A model generated the notes under the pieces. That model did not search any database and was not told the DNA's origin. It saw only the letters and a program-made list of their open reading frames with translations. From contig JAEEQW010000002.1 in NCBI GenBank assembly GCA_016285515.1, positions 1-64,000 of the forward strand: a stretch of 64,000 bases of DNA. Reading direction: 5' to 3'. This stretch comes from Bacteroidales bacterium (GTDB taxonomy: Bacteria > Bacteroidota > Bacteroidia > Bacteroidales > BM520). A program made the position numbers and the translations under genes. Below, in pieces: positions 1 to 8,194 of this stretch. Position 1 is the first letter of the stretch; each line of letters begins with the position of its first letter.

Positions 1-2
1 CG

Positions 3-2156
3 GATAGTGCTTTGACGGTGATGTTGAAGTTTGCGGCAAGCCCCGAGGCGGACAGCTTGGATGAGTTTGAGGGGCATTATTGCCAGATGCTGATTTCGGA
101 ATTGCTGTATAAAAACTATTATGAGCAGAGTAACCGTGAGGAGCTGCTGAAAGCGGTAGATTATTTTGATTCGATAGTGGCAGCGGATGGATATAAAACT
201 GACGGTCGTAGGGACGCACCGCGTGCGTCCGCCAAAAATGTCCAAAACACTGCGTTTTTGGATGCGCGGGCACATTATATTAATGGTGTGGGGTATTATG
301 AAAAAGACGACGTGGTGAATGCCTGTGCGGAATACCTAAGGACATTGGAGGTGATGGAGGGACATTTTGAGGAAAAGGAATTGGTGGGGCATAAGGCGCA
401 GTTTATGTCCTTAACGTATGGACGTCTCGGTGAAATATTTTCGGCGCAGTATATGATGGAATCTGCCATCACTTGTTATGAATACTCGCTTGTATATTGT
501 AAAATAAAGCCCATTTCTCCTATTGGCGTTCCCAAGATATTATATAGAATCGGCAAGCAATATGACAAGATTAATGAGATAGAAAAAGCGAGATTGTATT
601 ATGAGCAGGCTTTGGAAAACATGACAGACACTGACAATTTGGTCTATAGAGATATAGTGTCGAGCAAAGTTATTTCAGATTATCAGTATGGAATTGGGCT
701 TGACCAACTTTTGGATGAACTTAGCCAAATCATCATGCTGGCTGATGATGAAGCAGAGAGATTAAATCGATACTTGATCATTGGGGCTATTTATTATGAA
801 GAGGGCATTTATGATTCAGCACTATATTATTTAACTACTGTTTTTGAAAACACAGATAACACACTATTCCAGATTCAAGCCGCAGAGTATTTGCGCAATA
901 TTTATGACAGTATAGAAGAATCTGAGAAAGCCGATGTTTGTGTGCATTTTTTGGTAGAACATAAGAAACCTGAGGGAGAGAATAAGGCTTTGGTCTCGAA
1001 ACTTGATGACATGTTCAAGAATTACCAGAATCAAAAGCAGGAAAAAGAGGCGGAAGCAGAAAGAGAAAGGTCTATTAAAAAAACAATAAAAATAATCGTG
1101 CCTATTGCCGTTGTAGTTGTAATAACCATCATTATTTTAGCAAAGCTAAAGAGCAAGAAGCTATTGAAGGAACAGCAGGAAGAAGCGGACAGGGTGCTTG
1201 GTGAGACAGAACAAGAGCATGAAAATGAGTTAAGACAATTGCAAGCGGAAGCAGAACAACAGTTAGCCGATGCCAAGCAAAAACATCAGCAAAAGGTGGA
1301 AGAAATAGTGAAAAGGCATGAAGAGGAACTGAAATTACAGAAAGACCAATCGGAGCAAGAAATATCGCAAACGAGGAAGCGGCATGAGGAGGAGTTGGAA
1401 ACAGAACGGTTAGCCTACCAGAAGGAACAAGAAGCCTTGCGACAAAGCCTTCGGCAGCGTGAAACCCAAGTGAATATCTTGGAAACGGCTTTAACCCAGC
1501 AACGCGATGAATCAGAGCGGCAGCGAGAGGCTTTTCTGAAAGAACCGATATGCCAACACATCAATGATCTGCTGCATGGCAAACATATCACTACGCGCGA
1601 CACATCTTTCAAGCATGAAACCATTGCCCTTAAGGAAGAGGATTTCAAACAACTCAAAGATGCCGTGGAAAGACATTACAAGGGTTTTGACAATGTACTT
1701 TTGAGCCGTTACCCTGGTTTGAGGCACACTGACTTGGCACTTTGCCATCTGTATTTGATAGGCTTGGGAGAAAGTGATATAGCGGCGCTGAGAAGCCGAA
1801 CTTATTCGGGAGTCAGGAAACATGGTGAGAATTTACAGGAAAAACTTGGGCTGGACGAAAGCGTAACGAAGTATGTTATGAGGGTTGCGGAAGGGCTTAT
1901 AGGCCATCCGGAAAGGGTTTTGAGTGAAGTTGCATTGGACGAAACACAGGGTTATTCACAGAAAAGTTCACAGAAAAGTCAACAAAGAATTGTGGATTTG
2001 ATTAAGGAGAGGCCAGAAATAACCACCGCTGAAATGGCGGAGATTATTGGCATTACGAGACGGTCTATCGTAAACATTACCAACAGGTTGCAGGAAGAGG
2101 GCATTATTCGCCGTGTCGGGCCTGACAAGGGTGGACATTGGGAAGTGATTGAATGA
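3..2156 (+). CDS. Membrane-anchored TPR protein with C-terminal HTH and winged-helix domains (5' partial)
   Basis: The frame is open to the left edge (codons before the TTG at 12 read D-S-A), so the N-terminus, probably a signal peptide and further TPRs, is missing. Visible parts in order: TPR-like helical repeats to about residue 340; one hydrophobic segment at about 355-385; a charged, Gln/Glu-rich coiled coil to about 510; a helical HTH-like segment at about 564-613 with the pattern found in Bacteroidota TPR regulators; and a winged-helix domain at about 658-710. This looks like a sensor whose repeats and DNA-binding end lie on opposite sides of the membrane. Residues about 62-84 are encoded by a palindromic repeat inserted in frame. 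The target is unknown. Confidence 0.75.
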   Translation, partial: DSALTVMLKFAASPEADSLDEFEGHYCQMLISELLYKNYYEQSNREELLKAVDYFDSIVAADGYKTDGRRDAPRASAKNVQNTAFLDARAHYINGVGYYEKDDVVNACAEYLRTLEVMEGHFEEKELVGHKAQFMSLTYGRLGEIFSAQYMMESAITCYEYSLVYCKIKPISPIGVPKILYRIGKQYDKINEIEKARLYYEQALENMTDTDNLVYRDIVSSKVISDYQYGIGLDQLLDELSQIIMLADDEAERLNRYLIIGAIYYEEGIYDSALYYLTTVFENTDNTLFQIQAAEYLRNIYDSIEESEKADVCVHFLVEHKKPEGENKALVSKLDDMFKNYQNQKQEKEAEAERERSIKKTIKIIVPIAVVVVITIIILAKLKSKKLLKEQQEEADRVLGETEQEHENELRQLQAEAEQQLADAKQKHQQKVEEIVKRHEEELKLQKDQSEQEISQTRKRHEEELETERLAYQKEQEALRQSLRQRETQVNILETALTQQRDESERQREAFLKEPICQHINDLLHGKHITTRDTSFKHETIALKEEDFKQLKDAVERHYKGFDNVLLSRYPGLRHTDLALCHLYLIGLGESDIAALRSRTYSGVRKHGENLQEKLGLDESVTKYVMRVAEGLIGHPERVLSEVALDETQGYSQKSSQKSQQRIVDLIKERPEITTAEMAEIIGITRRSIVNITNRLQEEGIIRRVGPDKGGHWEVIE
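208..260. repeat. Palindromic element inside a coding region
   Basis: Bases 212-219 (GGACGCAC) and 223-230 (GTGCGTCC) form a perfect inverted repeat with a 3-base loop. A second AT-rich inverted pair (CCAAAAA at 232, TTTTTGG near 256) follows. The first hairpin resembles the perfect palindrome at 63924-63951. It lies in frame in the TPR gene and adds an Arg/Ala/Asn-rich stretch between two TPR helices. Confidence 0.6.
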
Positions 2157-2188
2157 TTTTGGCACTTTTTGGTAGCCTTTCGTCTGTT

Positions 2189-2214
2189 CTGGAAAAATTC
2201 CAACATTTTTCCAG
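2189..2214. other. Hairpin downstream of the TPR regulator
   Basis: CTGGAAAAA (2189-2197) pairs with TTTTTCCAG (2206-2214) across an 8-base loop, about 30 bases after the stop codon. No T-tract follows on the plus strand, so it is at best a weak terminator or an mRNA 3' stabiliser. Confidence 0.35.
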
Positions 2215-2220
2215 CATGGT

Positions 2221-2255
2221 TTTGTGATTTATGTTTTTGCGATACTCTACTTTTG
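2221..2255 (+). promoter_or_regulatory. Bacteroidota-type promoter of the type IX secreted protein gene
   Basis: The -7 element TACTTTTG (2248-2255) matches TAnnTTTG exactly. A TTTG at 2221-2224 lies 23 bases upstream, slightly further than usual. The start codon is 65 bases downstream. Confidence 0.5.
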
Positions 2256-2319
2256 CATATAAAAGTTTAAGCGAAAAAATTCAACTTTAAAATCACAGAA
2301 CCATTAAACTAAAACTAAA

Positions 2320-3273
2320 ATGAAAATGAAAAAATTACTTTTATTCTTGGCGATGGTTTTACTGTCAGCCAGCGGATTTGCGCAACCATACAGGTCCTAT
2401 TTCGGCAGTGAATACACTAAATGGTCAATCTTTTCTGAAGTTATTGATGCCGCTTCTAGCATAGAGTATGCGTTACGTCCTGATGCAACCATAATGATAG
2501 ATGATGTGACTTATTATAAACTTGCGATAATTTATATGTGGCCGGACACCTGGTCAAAAAATGTCAATGACAGCTATTTTGATGAATATTTCCTTGCGAG
2601 CAATCATTATCTTAGAGAAGATCAGACCACCGGAAGACTGTATCTCAGAACCTCATCGGATACGGAAGAGGTTATAGTTTCGGACATGAGTCTCAAAGTG
2701 GGAGATTCCATACGACTTTGGGACTATGACGGCTGGCCAATGCCATTTGTTAGGGTGGTTTACGATGATGATATTCCGTATGCCGTGGTGGACAGCGTGT
2801 ATTATGCCGATGGATTGAAACATATACATACATCCGCAATGTTTGACGCCCCTGGTCCGGATGTGAATCTCGAATTTATTGAGGGAATTGGATCAAACCT
2901 AACACCAATTCTGAATTATGATTTTTACTCGACGGAAGGAATGTATTGTGTAATACTCTGCTATGAAAATGAAACATACTGGCAACATTATCCATTCCTT
3001 GGGCTTATTGATACATGCTTCATGGAGGTAGTCGGAATAAACGATATAAAGCAGGCAGAAATCAAGGTTTATCCGTCACCGGCCGAAAAATACATATATG
3101 TGGATTCCGATAGCTGGAATAAGTCTGAAATCATAATAACCAATATCTTGGGACAAGTCGTGAAAGATATCTCATTTGAAGGCACACGTACATCGATTGA
3201 CGTCGCTGATCTTAAATCCGGTATTTATTTTGTGAAATCAGGAGACTCAGTGGTTAAATTTGTAAAGTTGTAA
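2320..3273 (+). CDS. Secreted protein with type IX secretion (Por) C-terminal sorting domain
   Basis: 317 residues. A Sec signal peptide ends near FAQ at residue 22. The body (about 25-235) is rich in aromatic and acidic residues and matches no family I recognise. The last ~75 residues have the type A sorting domain pattern: KVYPSPAEKYIYV, then ITNILGQVVKD, a Thr/Ser-rich strand, and LKSGIYFVK near the end. The product should be exported by Sec, cross the outer membrane through the type IX system and be surface-anchored or released. It has its own promoter and is followed by repeat DNA, so it appears monocistronic. Confidence 0.8.
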   Translation: MKMKKLLLFLAMVLLSASGFAQPYRSYFGSEYTKWSIFSEVIDAASSIEYALRPDATIMIDDVTYYKLAIIYMWPDTWSKNVNDSYFDEYFLASNHYLREDQTTGRLYLRTSSDTEEVIVSDMSLKVGDSIRLWDYDGWPMPFVRVVYDDDIPYAVVDSVYYADGLKHIHTSAMFDAPGPDVNLEFIEGIGSNLTPILNYDFYSTEGMYCVILCYENETYWQHYPFLGLIDTCFMEVVGINDIKQAEIKVYPSPAEKYIYVDSDSWNKSEIIITNILGQVVKDISFEGTRTSIDVADLKSGIYFVKSGDSVVKFVKL

Positions 3274-3277
3274 GCTA

Positions 3278-3387
3278 TTGTAGGGCTGTCACATGGTTGC
3301 TGAGCATATCGAAGCATTGTGGCAGCCATTACAAGGTGGCTGCCGTGATATGAACAATGCGGCTGCCGTGATACAACAGCCCTACAA
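3278..3387. repeat. Small inverted-repeat-bounded element
   Basis: TTGTAGGGCTGT (3278-3289) is the reverse complement of ACAGCCCTACAA (3376-3387). Inside are a hairpin (GGCAGCCA/TGGCTGCC) and a direct repeat beginning GGCTGCCGTGATA. About 110 bases with terminal inverted repeats and no ORF fits a MITE-like or structured intergenic repeat. It occupies the first third of the 333-base gene-free stretch 3274-3606. Confidence 0.5.
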
Positions 3388-3420
3388 ATCCTCTATGGTT
3401 TCACATTTCTCCTGACTTCG

Positions 3421-3600
3421 TCATTGCGTCACCCAGAAGTTTCCGTCAAATAGTTTTTCGATGGGTTTGTGACACTTCATGACCATTGTTGCGGAAGGCT
3501 GGCTCCCTTGCCCCTTGTACTTATTCCCCTCGTGGATGCAGTAGGCCAGCGGGTAACCGTTCAGACTCACCAGCAGACCAAGTGCCGGCTTTTTTGCATA
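3421..3600 (-). pseudogene. Possible transposase remnant (IS1634-like)
   Basis: On the minus strand an open stretch without a start reads GLLVSLNGYPLAYCIHEGN, which resembles the conserved core of IS1634-type DDE transposases as I remember them. It then changes to residues that do not fit and stops at 3421. A stop at 3601-3603 bounds the other end. About 60 codons remain of a protein normally several hundred residues long. No terminal repeats were found. The identification rests on this short match only. Confidence 0.35.
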
Positions 3601-3606
3601 CTACGG

Positions 3607-4062
3607 CTATTCCACCTTATTGCGAATGCGAAAAGTGAATTCCTTGTCAAGTTTTTTGGAGAAAAACAATTTCAGACACAAATAATAAAGTGAAACTGCA
3701 GCGATAGTTATCAAGGCTGATATCCATTCCGTCTTGATAGTAGAAAGGGTTATCACAAGCACAACCATAAGAATGACAAAAGGATAGAAATAGCCATAAA
3801 GGACGGCTTTTGTTCCCTTTGAGGAACTCATATAAACTTCCACCGACTGTCCGACATGATAATCTGAAGGTTCAATATGCCGGCCGTATTCTCCACCGTT
3901 TTTGGTATATATGTCAATGGATTTGTTTTTCATCTCCGACATACCACAGGATGACTTGGCAGCACAACCGCCACATGCCGCATTCGAAGTGATATTCACT
4001 TTTATCAGTTCGTTGCTGACATCTACCACTATGCCATCATGGGCAACCTCATCCTCTTTCAT
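3607..4062 (-). CDS. rseC: SoxR-reducing system protein RseC family
   Basis: 151 residues from the ATG at 4062. The longer frame starts at a TTG inside glmM and is less likely. The N-terminal soluble part carries the cysteine cluster AACGGCAAKSSCG near residues 28-40, as in the RseC/MucC family. Two hydrophobic helices follow at about 85-130 with a charged tail. Family members are inner-membrane proteins of the SoxR-reducing/Rnf electron transport system. It lies 7 bases after glmM and is presumably cotranscribed. No rnf genes are in the window, although rseC often precedes rnf in Bacteroidota. Confidence 0.8.
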   Translation of the reverse strand: MKEDEVAHDGIVVDVSNELIKVNITSNAACGGCAAKSSCGMSEMKNKSIDIYTKNGGEYGRHIEPSDYHVGQSVEVYMSSSKGTKAVLYGYFYPFVILMVVLVITLSTIKTEWISALITIAAVSLYYLCLKLFFSKKLDKEFTFRIRNKVE

Positions 4063-4069
4063 TGCACTG

Positions 4070-5446
4070 TTATCCTTCAATCAATCTAACAATACTATGT
4101 GCCAGTTCCTCAGCCTCATCCTGAGACTTGGCCTCGGAATAGACTCTGATGATAGGTTCAGTGTTGGAAGTGCGAAGATGCACCCACGAATTGTCAAAGT
4201 CAATCTTCAGACCATCTTCTTCGTTATAGAATCCCTGTACAGTATCTTTCACCTTTTGCTTGACATTTTCGAAATTGATTGAACCGTCAAGCGTTATCTT
4301 GTCTTTTGCCATATAGTATTTCGGATATTTTTCACGCAGTTCGGTCATCTTCAATCCGGTTTTTGCCAAATAAGTGAGCAACAGTGCTATGCCAAGCAAG
4401 GCATCACGTCCGTAGTGAAGGTCAGGAAGAATAACGCCACCGTTGCCTTCACCACCGATAACTGCATTGGCCTCCTTCATCTTGTGAACCACATTCACTT
4501 CACCGACAGGGGAGGCATAATAATTTCCGCCATGCTGAATTGTAACATCCCTCAATGCACGTGATGATGAAAGATTTGACACAGTGTTGCCTTTTTTCAT
4601 TGAAAGAATATAGTCAGCACAAGCGACAAGAGTATATTCCTCACCGAAATAGACTCCATTTTCACTCATGAAAGCAAGTCTGTCAACGTCAGGATCAACG
4701 GCAATGCCGAGATTGCAGTGATGGCTTGTGATAGTTGAACTTAAACCTGTGAGGTTCTTTGCCAAAGGTTCGGGATTATGAGCAAATTCGCCGCATATAT
4801 CACCATTTTCAACGAAAATGTTTTCTTTCTTTACTCCCAATTTTTCGAGCAAAAGCGGAACTGAAATGGCACCCGTGGAGTTAACGGTATCAGCACCAAT
4901 TCTGAAATCAGCGGCAGCTATTGCATCTCTGTCAACGTATGGCAGTTCAAGTATCTTATTTATATGATAATCAATCATATCGTTAACAGATTCAACTTTC
5001 CCCAGATGAGTGTATTCCTCGTATGTGAAATCTCTGTTTTCGGCAAGAGCCTTTATTCTTTTCCCATCTTCAGCATTGACAAATTCGCCGTTAGGGTCAA
5101 AAAGTTTAAGAGCATTCCACTGCATGGGATTGTGGCTCGCAGAAATCATAATTCCACCGTCGGACTTGAATCTGATGATAGCCATTTCGATTGTTGGAGT
5201 AGTGGTATAGTCAATGTCAATCACATCCACACCCATCAACTGCAAAGTGCTTATTATTATGTTTTTCACTGTCAGTCCCGTTGACCTTCCGTCTCTGCCG
5301 ACCACAACTTTAGGACAGGATTTTTTTTCTTTTATTACGGTTGCGTATGCAGATGTATAGTTTACGATATCCTGAGGGGTCAGGTTATCACCGGGCTTTC
5401 CGCCAATAGTTCCACGGATTCCGGATATTGATGATATTAATGTCAT
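4070..5446 (-). CDS. glmM: Phosphoglucosamine mutase
   Basis: 458 residues of the alpha-D-phosphohexomutase family. It should convert glucosamine-6-phosphate to glucosamine-1-phosphate for UDP-GlcNAc, peptidoglycan and lipid A synthesis. Seen: the phosphoserine loop ISASHNP with S104, the Mg-binding loop DPDVDR (D251, D253, D255), a sugar-binding GGEGNGG loop, and the C-terminal phosphate-binding RTSNTEPIIRVYSE. The family also includes phosphomannomutase, but the N-terminal SGIRGTIGG and overall pattern favour the Bacteroidota GlmM type. It has its own promoter 20 bases upstream, although it follows aroE. Confidence 0.88.
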   Translation of the reverse strand: MTLISSISGIRGTIGGKPGDNLTPQDIVNYTSAYATVIKEKKSCPKVVVGRDGRSTGLTVKNIIISTLQLMGVDVIDIDYTTTPTIEMAIIRFKSDGGIMISASHNPMQWNALKLFDPNGEFVNAEDGKRIKALAENRDFTYEEYTHLGKVESVNDMIDYHINKILELPYVDRDAIAAADFRIGADTVNSTGAISVPLLLEKLGVKKENIFVENGDICGEFAHNPEPLAKNLTGLSSTITSHHCNLGIAVDPDVDRLAFMSENGVYFGEEYTLVACADYILSMKKGNTVSNLSSSRALRDVTIQHGGNYYASPVGEVNVVHKMKEANAVIGGEGNGGVILPDLHYGRDALLGIALLLTYLAKTGLKMTELREKYPKYYMAKDKITLDGSINFENVKQKVKDTVQGFYNEEDGLKIDFDNSWVHLRTSNTEPIIRVYSEAKSQDEAEELAHSIVRLIEG

Positions 5447-5465
5447 AGTCTTAAGTTATTTTTCG

Positions 5466-5497
5466 CAAAAATAAATCAAATAATGGAAAATATCAAA
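5466..5497 (-). promoter_or_regulatory. Promoter of glmM
   Basis: On the minus strand TTTG (5497-5494) is followed after 20 bases by TATTTTTG (5473-5466), a full match to the Bacteroidota -33/-7 consensus. The ATG of glmM is 19 bases downstream. glmM-rseC can thus be transcribed separately from the nusB operon. Confidence 0.7.
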
Positions 5498-5500
5498 ATT

Positions 5501-6250
5501 TTATTTCATCTCTCTCAAAACCCTCTCATAGAACAGGTCGGCCTGAAGGTGCAGCATTCGAAGTCCGTTTTCCACAACACAGCCTTTTTCCACACCTCTA
5601 CGCTGAAAAGCCGTTGACGGCGGGTTATACACCAAGTCAAAAAGCAAAGAATGGTCATTATATGACACTTCAGGAACATCCGAACATTCAAAACCTGCAG
5701 TACCACAAGGAGTTGCGTTAATAATGATGTTATATTCGTCCATATTGATGTCCTTCAGCCGGTCATAGCAGACAGTCGATTCGTTTTGTTTGGTACGCGA
5801 AACAAACATATATGGTATAGACATGGTTTTAAGTGCAAAAGCCACGGCCTTTGCCACACCGCCGGTTCCCAAAATCAGAGCTGACTTGTGCTCCGGTCTG
5901 ATTATTGTCTGCAACACTTGACGAAACGCAAGATAATCCGTATTGAAGCCATGAAGCAGCGGCCTGTTGTGTTCGCGACTGATAAAAATGCAGTTAACGG
6001 CCCCTATTTCAGCCGCATCATCATCAATTTCGTCAAGAAATCCGATAACGGAAGACTTATACGGAATAGTGACATTCAGTCCGCACAAATTACAGTTATT
6101 ATGGATGATATCCATAATTTTGGCGACATAATCCATCTCAAACAGACGATATTCGGCATCCATGTTGTTTCTCATGAAATAATCGTGAGCATAATCAGCT
6201 GAAAATGAATAGCCGAGCTTAGCGCCGACAAGACCAAACAGAAGTGACAT
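5501..6250 (-). CDS. aroE: Shikimate dehydrogenase
   Basis: 249 residues. It should reduce 3-dehydroshikimate to shikimate with NADPH in the aromatic amino acid/chorismate pathway. Seen: an N-terminal substrate domain with KLGYSFSADY, NVTIPYK carrying catalytic K65, GFNTDY with D105, the nucleotide-binding glycine loop ILGTGGVAKAV, a VSRT turn, and C-terminal ENGLRMLHLQA. The N-terminal substrate loop has the Bacteroidota form rather than the HSxSP form of enterobacteria. The start codon overlaps the stop of the upstream TPR gene (TAATG), so translation is probably coupled. Confidence 0.9.
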   Translation of the reverse strand: MSLLFGLVGAKLGYSFSADYAHDYFMRNNMDAEYRLFEMDYVAKIMDIIHNNCNLCGLNVTIPYKSSVIGFLDEIDDDAAEIGAVNCIFISREHNRPLLHGFNTDYLAFRQVLQTIIRPEHKSALILGTGGVAKAVAFALKTMSIPYMFVSRTKQNESTVCYDRLKDINMDEYNIIINATPCGTAGFECSDVPEVSYNDHSLLFDLVYNPPSTAFQRRGVEKGCVVENGLRMLHLQADLFYERVLREMK

Positions 6251-7701
6251 TATGATTGGTTTAGATTCATGAAATCGCCGAGGACTTCCCGCATATTCGA
6301 ATCTTCAAGCAAATCCGGGTAGTAATCACGAATATCCTGGATAATGTTTTTCTTGGCGTTTATGGCGTCAGCGGTGTCGGAATCGAAATTGAAAGTGCTG
6401 ATGGTGTTGGCAATGCTGACGTATGCCTCCTGTTTTGCACCGCGATAATATTCGGAAATGCCAACCAAAAAATGCAGTCTAGCATCGTTGGGGTTGATTT
6501 GTATCGCCTCGTAAAGTGGTTCCATTGATTCCTTTGGCTCTCCTGTTGAAATCAGGAAATGCACGTAATCAATGACATTGTCGGCATTTGAAGGCTGTAG
6601 CGAAACCGACTTGCTAAGGTCGATTCTGGCACCGACATTGTCTTCAGCAAGCATACGGAGATTACCACGAAGGTTGTAATAATCAGGATTCGACGAATCT
6701 ATTCTGATAGCCTTTTCCACATACTGCATTGACTTCTTGTTGTCATACATCACGTAGTAGCACTGTGCCAACCAATAATTTGCCTCAGCAGAGCCCGAAT
6801 TAAGGAACAGACTTTTATGGAAGCACTTGATTGCATCATTGAGTTTGCCCGCGTAATACAGACTTTCGCCCTTGTAAAGAACAGTCAGCGAATCCTCTCC
6901 TTCAAGCCTTATAACCTCATCATACATCTTAGCCGACAAATCGTATTGTCCTGTCTGCGAATAGATATTGCCAAGATTAAAGAATGCCGAAGAGCTGTCG
7001 GGATTGATTGCAATAGAAAATTTCAGAGCCCTTTCAGCCTCCTTATAGTTGTTAAGGACCAGGTAATTGACTGCCAGGGAAAACCAAGCTGCAGCTGAAA
7101 ACGGTTGGCTACCATAAACCAAAGACTGGTAGAAGTTCACCGCATCCTGTGAATTTCCGAGTTTTTCCCAGCATTTGTTCATGTCATAAATAACATCATC
7201 AGCTTCCGAAAGTTTTTCTTCCGGAATCATCCTGTAAAAAGTTTTGAAATATTCCAAAGCCTTATCGTAATGGCCAAGAGAATAGTAGCAGTGTGCAAGA
7301 TGGTATGCTGACATTCTGCTTTCCTCGAAATTCATCGCTTTGCGGTACCATTTTATAGCAGTATCGTAGTGGCGCATCGCACGATAGATGTCACCTTTCA
7401 GAGCGCATATCGGCCCTTCGTATTCAGGGGCAATATCAATATTCTTGGAAGAGATTATCCGCATTGACTTCTTGTAGTTTTTTTTCAGGCAGTAATATTT
7501 TGACAGATAAATCATTATGGCACAGTCACGAGGATATGTCTCCACTGCCTGTAACATGGCATATCTGAACTTGTTTTCATCATAAGAGGTATAGAAGAAG
7601 TGATCAAGAATGACGAGAAATTCATTCTCTGTCCATTCATGATAAGTCTTACTTTCATAACACTTATTGAAATAGCGTATTAATTTTTTCACATAACTCA
7701 T
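6250..7701 (-). CDS. Tetratricopeptide repeat protein
   Basis: 483 residues from the ATG at 7701; the longer frame begins at a TTG. The protein is almost wholly TPRs: repeats with the Y/W-LA-Y-G-A-P pattern occur at roughly 30-residue spacing from about residue 75 to 440, such as SAYHLAHCYYSLGHYDKALEYF. There is no signal peptide or membrane segment, so it is likely a cytoplasmic scaffold. It lies between a lipoprotein gene and aroE in the nusB operon. The partner is unknown. Confidence 0.8.
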   Translation of the reverse strand: MSYVKKLIRYFNKCYESKTYHEWTENEFLVILDHFFYTSYDENKFRYAMLQAVETYPRDCAIMIYLSKYYCLKKNYKKSMRIISSKNIDIAPEYEGPICALKGDIYRAMRHYDTAIKWYRKAMNFEESRMSAYHLAHCYYSLGHYDKALEYFKTFYRMIPEEKLSEADDVIYDMNKCWEKLGNSQDAVNFYQSLVYGSQPFSAAAWFSLAVNYLVLNNYKEAERALKFSIAINPDSSSAFFNLGNIYSQTGQYDLSAKMYDEVIRLEGEDSLTVLYKGESLYYAGKLNDAIKCFHKSLFLNSGSAEANYWLAQCYYVMYDNKKSMQYVEKAIRIDSSNPDYYNLRGNLRMLAEDNVGARIDLSKSVSLQPSNADNVIDYVHFLISTGEPKESMEPLYEAIQINPNDARLHFLVGISEYYRGAKQEAYVSIANTISTFNFDSDTADAINAKKNIIQDIRDYYPDLLEDSNMREVLGDFMNLNQS

Positions 7702-7717
7702 TGTCAAACTTTTAAAC

Positions 7718-8179
7718 TCAAAGGGTACCCGTCTTCACATTGGCTCTTACATATAGGTTGACAATATTAGGCTGTGCATTGGTAACAACTTTCACCACCT
7801 TATTCTGGAATCCGACTACACCTGTAGGGTCAAACGACACATCAATTCTCCCCTCTTCCCCAGGTTTGATGACGCTTTTAGAAATCTTGGCACTGGTGCA
7901 TTTGCATCCCGATGTCGCTGATGAAATTAGGAGGTCGGATTTGCCTTCATTCTTGAATTTGAAAGCATACATAACCGTTTCTCCCTGTTGCAGTTCCCCG
8001 AAATCATGCGATGTGGTGTTGAAAGTGATTACAGGCAATGATGTGGTGTCTCCCAAGCCATTGGCAGTGTTAGGATTGTTGACCAATGACGGGGACAGTT
8101 TATCGTTTTTCGGGCCGCAACCGGCAACCAGCAGGCATACGGCAATCAGGACAATAATTTTATATATTTTTCCATTCAT
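7718..8179 (-). CDS. DUF1573 lipoprotein
   Basis: 153 residues. Signal peptide with lipobox LVAGC, acylated cysteine C21, then a Ser/Asn/Thr-rich linker. The rest is one DUF1573 domain, an immunoglobulin-like beta-sandwich, with the pattern HDFGELQQGETVMYAFKFKN, then SSATSGCKCTSA and PGEEGRIDVSF. Such proteins are common in Bacteroidota envelopes and their role is unsettled. It lies 15 bases after nusB and 16 bases before the TPR gene, so it is cotranscribed with both. Confidence 0.85.
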   Translation of the reverse strand: MNGKIYKIIVLIAVCLLVAGCGPKNDKLSPSLVNNPNTANGLGDTTSLPVITFNTTSHDFGELQQGETVMYAFKFKNEGKSDLLISSATSGCKCTSAKISKSVIKPGEEGRIDVSFDPTGVVGFQNKVVKVVTNAQPNIVNLYVRANVKTGTL

Positions 8180-8194
8180 AGCAATATCAACAAA

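Noticed and set aside
3469-3693. 74-codon plus-strand open frame in the gene-free stretch
   Set aside because: No recognisable domain; it overlaps the transposase-like remnant and the end of rseC on the other strand.
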